From an uncultured Ruminococcus sp. (GTDB lineage Bacteria; Bacillota; Clostridia; Oscillospirales; Ruminococcaceae), in assembly GCA_905199285.1 (NCBI GenBank), contig CAJKFZ010000089.1:1-10167 (forward strand): 10,167 nucleotides of DNA. The letters run 5' to 3'. Numbering within the stretch: position 1 is the first letter of the stretch; every line of letters begins with the position of its first letter. The notes below the pieces were generated by a model. The model searched no databases. It was not told the origin of the DNA and worked only from the letters and a program-made list of their open reading frames with translations. The position numbers and the translations under genes were made by a program. Shown piece after piece: positions 6,512 to 10,167 of this stretch.

Positions 6512-7299
6512 TCTGGGTGTATCATCAAAAAAACTCGGACTGATTGTCCTCCCTCATTCATCTGAATATATGGATGGTCAATGCCAATAACTGTGGCTTC
6601 ATATTTACCTTGTGTCTTTAGATTTTCAATTAAGAGTTCCAACGACTCAGTGGAGGGAAGAATGAAATCTTCGACAGGAGTAATTCCAAACATTGAATTT
6701 ATTTCTGATGGAAAAAGAATTTCTCTGTTTTTTTCTTTTTCTGCACGAGTTGCTTCAAATTCGTCAATATGTGCTATAAAGGATTGAATATATGCCAGAT
6801 TCGAGTAAGATTTCTCTCGATGTCGTTGAATTAAATCAGCATTTGCTAAAAATAGCGCCTTCAGTTTTCTATTATTCACCAATACTTTGCCTTCAAACTT
6901 ATCCCACAAGGCTTTATTGTCATTCAAATAATATCTTTCATAAATAGTTTTGTTTTCCTGAAGTAGAGGGGCAACCTCCTTTTTTAAATCCTCAAATGTC
7001 CCGAGCTTTTTGCCAAAAAATCTTTCTAGTTCTTTTCTTCTGGTCTCTTTCCATCCCAAAACTTCTTCTGGTGTAAAAGCATGGTTTTTATCAAACTCTG
7101 TATGACAATTTGGACAAAGCAAAACTAAGTTTTCAAATGAGTTATCGACTGTTTCACAATAAGGAACAATATGAGCTTTTTCAATTATGTCACCATTTTT
7201 ACAAAATAACTCTCGCTGACAACTTGGATTCATACACCGTCCTATTGATTCTGCATATAATTTTCTTCTAACAACTTCGTCTATGTATCTACTAACCAT
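6508..7299 (-). CDS. HNH endonuclease-domain protein, first gene of the cassette
   Basis: This 263-aa protein carries an N-terminal HNH (beta-beta-alpha-metal) nuclease domain. Visible parts are CMNPSC (Cys22, Cys27), IIEKAHIVPY with His43, NLVLLCPNCHTEFD with Asn57, the CxxC pair Cys62/Cys65 and His66. The cysteines form the usual structural zinc site and the histidines the catalytic ones. HNH proteins of this kind cut DNA in restriction, phage defence or mobile-element homing. The remaining 180 residues are charged and helical (about 75-185), followed by a small beta-rich end (YEATVIGIDHPYI...VRVFLMIHPD), probably for target or partner binding. ATG 7299 follows AAGGAG with good spacing. It has its own extended -10 promoter and overlaps the next gene by 4 bp. 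The region is clearly AT-richer than secDF, suggesting transfer. The HNH domain is clear; the biological role is inferred. Confidence 0.88.
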   Translation of the reverse strand: MVSRYIDEVVRRKLYAESIGRCMNPSCQRELFCKNGDIIEKAHIVPYCETVDNSFENLVLLCPNCHTEFDKNHAFTPEEVLGWKETRRKELERFFGKKLGTFEDLKKEVAPLLQENKTIYERYYLNDNKALWDKFEGKVLVNNRKLKALFLANADLIQRHREKSYSNLAYIQSFIAHIDEFEATRAEKEKNREILFPSEINSMFGITPVEDFILPSTESLELLIENLKTQGKYEATVIGIDHPYIQMNEGGQSVRVFLMIHPD

Positions 7300-7344
7300 T
7301 ATATATTCTCCTTCAGTATAGATTCCCCCAAAGAAATCATTAGT

Positions 7345-7373
7345 ATTATAACACGGAATGGTAATTTTTTCTA
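7345..7373 (-). promoter_or_regulatory. Extended -10 promoter of the HNH-MNT operon
   Basis: The minus strand has TG-T-TATAAT, a perfect extended -10 (hexamer at 7345-7350), with a weak -35 TAGAAA (7368-7373) at 17 bp. The predicted start is near 7338, about 39 nt before the HNH ATG. The position fits the only operon downstream. Confidence 0.6.
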
Positions 7374-7381
7374 CTGTTTAT

Positions 7382-7410
7382 GCAGAGGAGGCAAGGATTG
7401 CCCCCTCTGC
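7382..7410. repeat. Stable hairpin upstream of the HNH promoter
   Basis: A 7-bp outer stem GCAGAGG/CCTCTGC, one A-C mismatch, a 4-bp inner stem GGCA/TGCC and an AGGAT loop. On the plus strand it is followed by T-rich DNA (TTGTTTGCTTTTTG), so it could end a plus-strand transcript, but there is no plus-strand gene to serve. On the minus strand it has no T run. It lies next to the -35 of the HNH promoter, so a role in regulation or as an element end is possible. Confidence 0.45.
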
Positions 7411-7480
7411 TTGTTTGCTTTTTGAATATTCTCACAATTCATCATATCCAACCATCTTTACAAATTTTCTATAATATCAC

Positions 7481-7511
7481 AAGAGACACTTCCTTATGTG
7501 AAGTGTCCCTT
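7481..7511. repeat. Twelve-bp inverted repeat hairpin
   Basis: AAGAGACACTTC (7481-7492) and GAAGTGTCCCTT (7500-7511) pair over 12 bp around a 7-nt loop. The one mismatch (A-C on the plus strand) becomes a G-U pair in minus-strand RNA, which hints that the minus strand is the transcribed one. Overlapping it is the small palindrome CCCTT-A-AAGGG (7507-7517). The function is unknown. Confidence 0.4.
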
Positions 7512-7620
7512 AAAGGGTATTTTTATTTATTAGAACGAAGCACCATAGCTCATCAAATCCTTAGCAGGAATTAAAGAGGACAACATCTCATTATATAATG
7601 GAAAATAAAACAATCGCAGC

Positions 7621-7653
7621 AAAAAAAACTGCCGCACCATATCAGTGCAGCAG
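7621..7653 (-). terminator. Intrinsic terminator of the secDF operon
   Basis: Minus-strand RNA forms CUGCUGCAC - UGAUAUG - GUGCGGCAG (9 pairs including one G-U), followed at once by eight U. It begins about 10 nt after the secF stop. This is a textbook rho-independent terminator. Confidence 0.9.
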
Positions 7654-7662
7654 CTTTATTTT

Positions 7663-8628
7663 TTACTTATTTTTCTTTGCGTTCTCTCTGCCTTTCCACC
7701 ATGACCATGTTACCGGAGCAACAAAGATTGATGAATAAGTACCGGAGATAAGACCGAACATAAGCGGTACAGAGAAGCTGAGCAGTGAATGATAACCGGT
7801 CACAAGAACAACGATAGTGATGATAAGCATAGTGCTTATAGTTGTAATAGAAGTTCTTATAGAACGTGTAAGAGACTGCGTACAGCTTACATTAATAAGC
7901 TCGTTAAGAGTTGCCTTCGGGAAAAGCTTGCGGTTTTCTCTGATTCTATCGTAAATAACGATAGTGTTATTGATCGAATAACCCAAAATCGTAAGAAGAA
8001 CTGCAACAATGTTTGAGTTAATCTCGAATCCGAAGAGTATGCAGGCTGCGATAGCAACGAGAAGATCGTGGCAAAGTGCGAATACCGAGCAGACTCCGGC
8101 AGACCATCCGCCCATTTTTCTGAAACGAATCGCAATGTAAATGATAACTACGATCGCTGCAAAAACAACAGCAACAAGACACTTGATAAGAAATTCTCTT
8201 CCTGAAGAAGGACTTACGTCGTTGGAATCGAATATTTTTATCTCGTTATCAGGGAATTTCTCCTGAAGCTTATCAGAAAGCTCTGCCTGCTTGTCTGCGG
8301 AGAATCCATCGTCGGAAGTGAACGAAATTGAAAGCTGTTTATCGCCTGTGCTGATGCTTTCACCGGTTCTTACATTTACCGGAACGCTTACAAGCTCTTT
8401 TACAACGCTTTCCGCTGCGGCTGTGTCAACATCTCCGCTGTAAGTGTAAGTGAGCATAGTTCCGCCCTTGAACTCGATAGCGAAGTTCACCTTGCGGATA
8501 ACGATTCCAAGAATCAGAGCAACCAGAACTCCTATGACGATTCCGAGTATCATTTTCTTCTTTGAACAGAAGTTATAAACCTTTTCGGGCATAATTGCCG
8601 GAGCAGTATTTTTTGTTTTCTTACTCAT
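7663..8628 (-). CDS. secF: Protein translocase subunit SecF
   Basis: SecF is the membrane partner of SecD. The pair uses the proton gradient to help pull secreted proteins out of the SecYEG channel and release them outside. At 321 aa it has the usual length. A first membrane segment lies at about residues 26-44, followed by the IEFKGGTML motif (about 51-59), an extracellular domain (about 60-140), then five membrane segments. The hallmark ILGYSINNTIVIYDRIREN is at about 214-232. The ATG overlaps the TGA of secD by four bases (ATGA), so production of the two is coupled. No lesion is seen. The gene is followed closely by its terminator. Confidence 0.96.
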   Translation of the reverse strand: MSKKTKNTAPAIMPEKVYNFCSKKKMILGIVIGVLVALILGIVIRKVNFAIEFKGGTMLTYTYSGDVDTAAAESVVKELVSVPVNVRTGESISTGDKQLSISFTSDDGFSADKQAELSDKLQEKFPDNEIKIFDSNDVSPSSGREFLIKCLVAVVFAAIVVIIYIAIRFRKMGGWSAGVCSVFALCHDLLVAIAACILFGFEINSNIVAVLLTILGYSINNTIVIYDRIRENRKLFPKATLNELINVSCTQSLTRSIRTSITTISTMLIITIVVLVTGYHSLLSFSVPLMFGLISGTYSSIFVAPVTWSWWKGRENAKKNK

Positions 8629-10037
8629 TTAACGTCACCTCCGTAAAGCTTTCTGTTCTTGAAGCAATTGAACTTAGAAAGTGAAGTCACCATAAGTCTT
8701 GCAGCGAATACTCCCATTACGAAGTTAAGGATAACTCCGGCGAGGAGTGTGAAGCCGAAGGAATAAACAAAGCCTTCTGCCGTTGCTCCGAATGCAAAGA
8801 AAATGGTTTTATTGAGTATCTTCGAGAAGAAGCTCGAAGGAACGCCGAATGCACCCATAAGGATAACGGCGATAATAACGTTTGTAAGGTTTCCGTCGAG
8901 AATAGCGGAGAATGCTCTCTTATAAGCAAGCTTGATAGAAGCGTCAAGGGATTTGCCTGTTCTGAGCTCTTCCTTGATTCTTTCGCCCGTGATGATATTA
9001 GCGTCAACTCCCATACCAACGGCAAGGATGATACCTGCGATACCGGGGATAGTAAGAGTTGAACCGTTCATAAATCCGAACCAGCCTGTTACGAAAGCGA
9101 TACTTCCGGTGATCTGTCCAATAAGGGCGATAACGGCAACAACTCCGGGAAGTCTGTAGAGGACTATCATATAAATCGCAATAAATGCGAATGCGATAGC
9201 TGCTGCGAGCATAATTGCATCAAGAGAGCCTTCGCCCATTGTCGGAGAAATTGTATTTGTGCTCTTTGTTTCCATTTTGAATGGAAGCGCACCGCCGTTG
9301 ATCTGGTCGGCAAGCTTCTTTGCTGTTTCGTAAGTAAAATTACCTGTAATAACAGCGCTTCCGTCTGTGATAACAGTGTTTACGGAAGGAGCTGAGATCT
9401 GCTCGTCGTCCATCCAAATAGCAATCGGAACGTTGGCATTCATTGCCTGCTGAGTAGCGTCTGCAAACTTCTGAACTCCGGTATCTTTCAGATCAAGAGC
9501 AACAACGATCTCCTGTTCCATTGTCTGCTCATTCTGATGACTCCTAACAGAAGCCGATTCAACATCTGCGCCCTGAAGAACGATCTCTCCTGTATAAGCG
9601 CTTTTACCTGTTGCGTCGGTAGTTGATTCAGTTCCCATACGGAAAGTAAGCTCTGCCATTTCGCCAAGCTCTCTTACAGCCGATTCAGGATCGAAATTCG
9701 TTTCGCCTGCCTGCCAAGGAAAGCGCACGATAATTCTGTCGCTTTTGCTGTCACTGTAAACCTCGCTGTCAGTAATACCAAGAGAGGAAAGTCTTGTTTT
9801 GATAACTTCCGTAGCAGCATCGAGCTGATCATCAGAAGCGTCAAAATCTCCTGCCGGAGCAAAGGTTGCGTCAACACCGCCCTTGATATCTATACCAAGA
9901 CGGATATCGTCGATACCCTTGATCATCGTTTTGGTATTATCGCCGTATCTGTAATCCAGACCAACGATAGCTGAAAGAGAAAACAGCGCAATTAAAGCAA
10001 CGACAATGAAGAAAGTTAATTTGCCGGTCTTTTTCAC
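8625..10037 (-). CDS. secD: Protein translocase subunit SecD
   Basis: SecD forms the SecDF export motor in the cytoplasmic membrane. From the GTG at 10037 it is 470 aa. It has a first membrane segment (about 8-27), the conserved RLGIDIKGGVDATF region (about 46-59), a large extracellular domain (about 60-270) and five more membrane segments. The proton-path motif AVGMGVDANIITGERIKEEL lies at about 339-358. I chose GTG because AGGAGG (10045-10050) sits 7 nt before it. An ATG at 10043 is too close to that site, and the ATG at 10079 would add 14 residues unlike SecD and place the site inside the gene. In many Clostridia the SCIFF peptide and its radical-SAM maturase lie next to secDF (known); here any such genes would be beyond the window end. 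Confidence 0.96.
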   Translation of the reverse strand: MKKTGKLTFFIVVALIALFSLSAIVGLDYRYGDNTKTMIKGIDDIRLGIDIKGGVDATFAPAGDFDASDDQLDAATEVIKTRLSSLGITDSEVYSDSKSDRIIVRFPWQAGETNFDPESAVRELGEMAELTFRMGTESTTDATGKSAYTGEIVLQGADVESASVRSHQNEQTMEQEIVVALDLKDTGVQKFADATQQAMNANVPIAIWMDDEQISAPSVNTVITDGSAVITGNFTYETAKKLADQINGGALPFKMETKSTNTISPTMGEGSLDAIMLAAAIAFAFIAIYMIVLYRLPGVVAVIALIGQITGSIAFVTGWFGFMNGSTLTIPGIAGIILAVGMGVDANIITGERIKEELRTGKSLDASIKLAYKRAFSAILDGNLTNVIIAVILMGAFGVPSSFFSKILNKTIFFAFGATAEGFVYSFGFTLLAGVILNFVMGVFAARLMVTSLSKFNCFKNRKLYGGDVK

Positions 10038-10110
10038 GGTCATGCCTCCTAAAAATTGAATCTTTTTACAAAGACTCATGATAAATTCTGTCTCTATGAC
10101 AATTGTTAAT

Positions 10111-10139
10111 ATTGTACTATATTTTCATAAAAAAGTCAA
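10111..10139 (-). promoter_or_regulatory. Sigma-A promoter of secDF
   Basis: The minus strand has -35 TTGACT (10134-10139), a 17-bp spacer and -10 TACAAT (10111-10116), both one base from consensus. The predicted start is near 10104, leaving a leader of about 67 nt before the secD GTG. It is a strong constitutive-looking promoter. Confidence 0.85.
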
Positions 10140-10167
10140 GCATATCAGCGCAAAAACAAATTTTTTC

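Larger units (their letters stand above)
7374..7620. other. Gene-free stretch between the HNH-MNT promoter and the secDF terminator
   Basis: No convincing gene was seen. A 24-codon minus-strand ORF (MMNCENIQKANKQ...) lacks a ribosome binding site. The stretch carries two hairpins described separately (7382-7410 and 7481-7511), and otherwise AT-rich DNA. Confidence 0.5.

Noticed and set aside
7374..7452. 24-codon minus-strand ORF (MMNCENIQKANKQ...)
   Set aside because: It lacks a Shine-Dalgarno site and overlaps the 7382-7410 hairpin and the gap before the HNH promoter; too short to support.
1..10167. CRISPR array, tRNA or rRNA genes
   Set aside because: No regularly spaced repeats, cloverleaf or rRNA-like sequence was seen on either strand.

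Overview
The window looks like chromosomal DNA of a low-to-moderate GC Gram-positive gut anaerobe of class Clostridia, most likely Oscillospiraceae/Ruminococcaceae. This rests on strong AGGAGG ribosome binding sites, sigma-A-type promoters, a separate secD-secF pair, and a Firmicutes-type two-component/ABC-exporter module next to a cysteine-rich KTR gene. The species call is an inference. Every gene I can support lies on the minus strand, so transcription runs from high to low coordinates.

Region A (about 7621-10139) is housekeeping. A sigma-A promoter drives secD and secF, which overlap by 4 bp and end at a strong intrinsic terminator. Both are intact and more GC-rich than the rest; they assist Sec-dependent protein export.

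Region B (about 5860-7373) is a visibly AT-rich three-gene overlapping operon with its own extended -10 promoter. It encodes an HNH nuclease-like protein, an unrecognised 118-aa protein, and a minimal nucleotidyltransferase (MNT) of the toxin-antitoxin/defence type. I do not recognise this combination as a named system, and it is the best candidate here for an undescribed defence or toxin-antitoxin cassette.

Region C (about 5523-5859) holds no convincing gene. It has two perfect tandem hairpins with a nick-region-like flank, which could be an oriT remnant, and a spaced inverted repeat.

Region D (about 136-5522) is a response regulator / histidine kinase / FtsX-type permease / FtsX-type permease / ABC ATPase cluster. 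Its composition resembles the Vnc/Vex module of streptococci and similar accessory modules of conjugative elements. It is visibly decaying: a nonsense codon in the response regulator, a frameshift in the kinase just before the GxGLG box, a nonsense codon plus a large out-of-frame internal deletion in one permease, and a broken 5' end in the KTR gene. The ATPase and the other permease are still open. Two promoters in this region, before the regulator and before the permeases, share the same unusual layout: a pair of 11-bp direct half-sites (consensus AACTAAYCAAA) ending exactly 6 bp upstream of a -10 hexamer. That is strong sequence evidence that the regulator once controlled both its own operon and the transporter operon.
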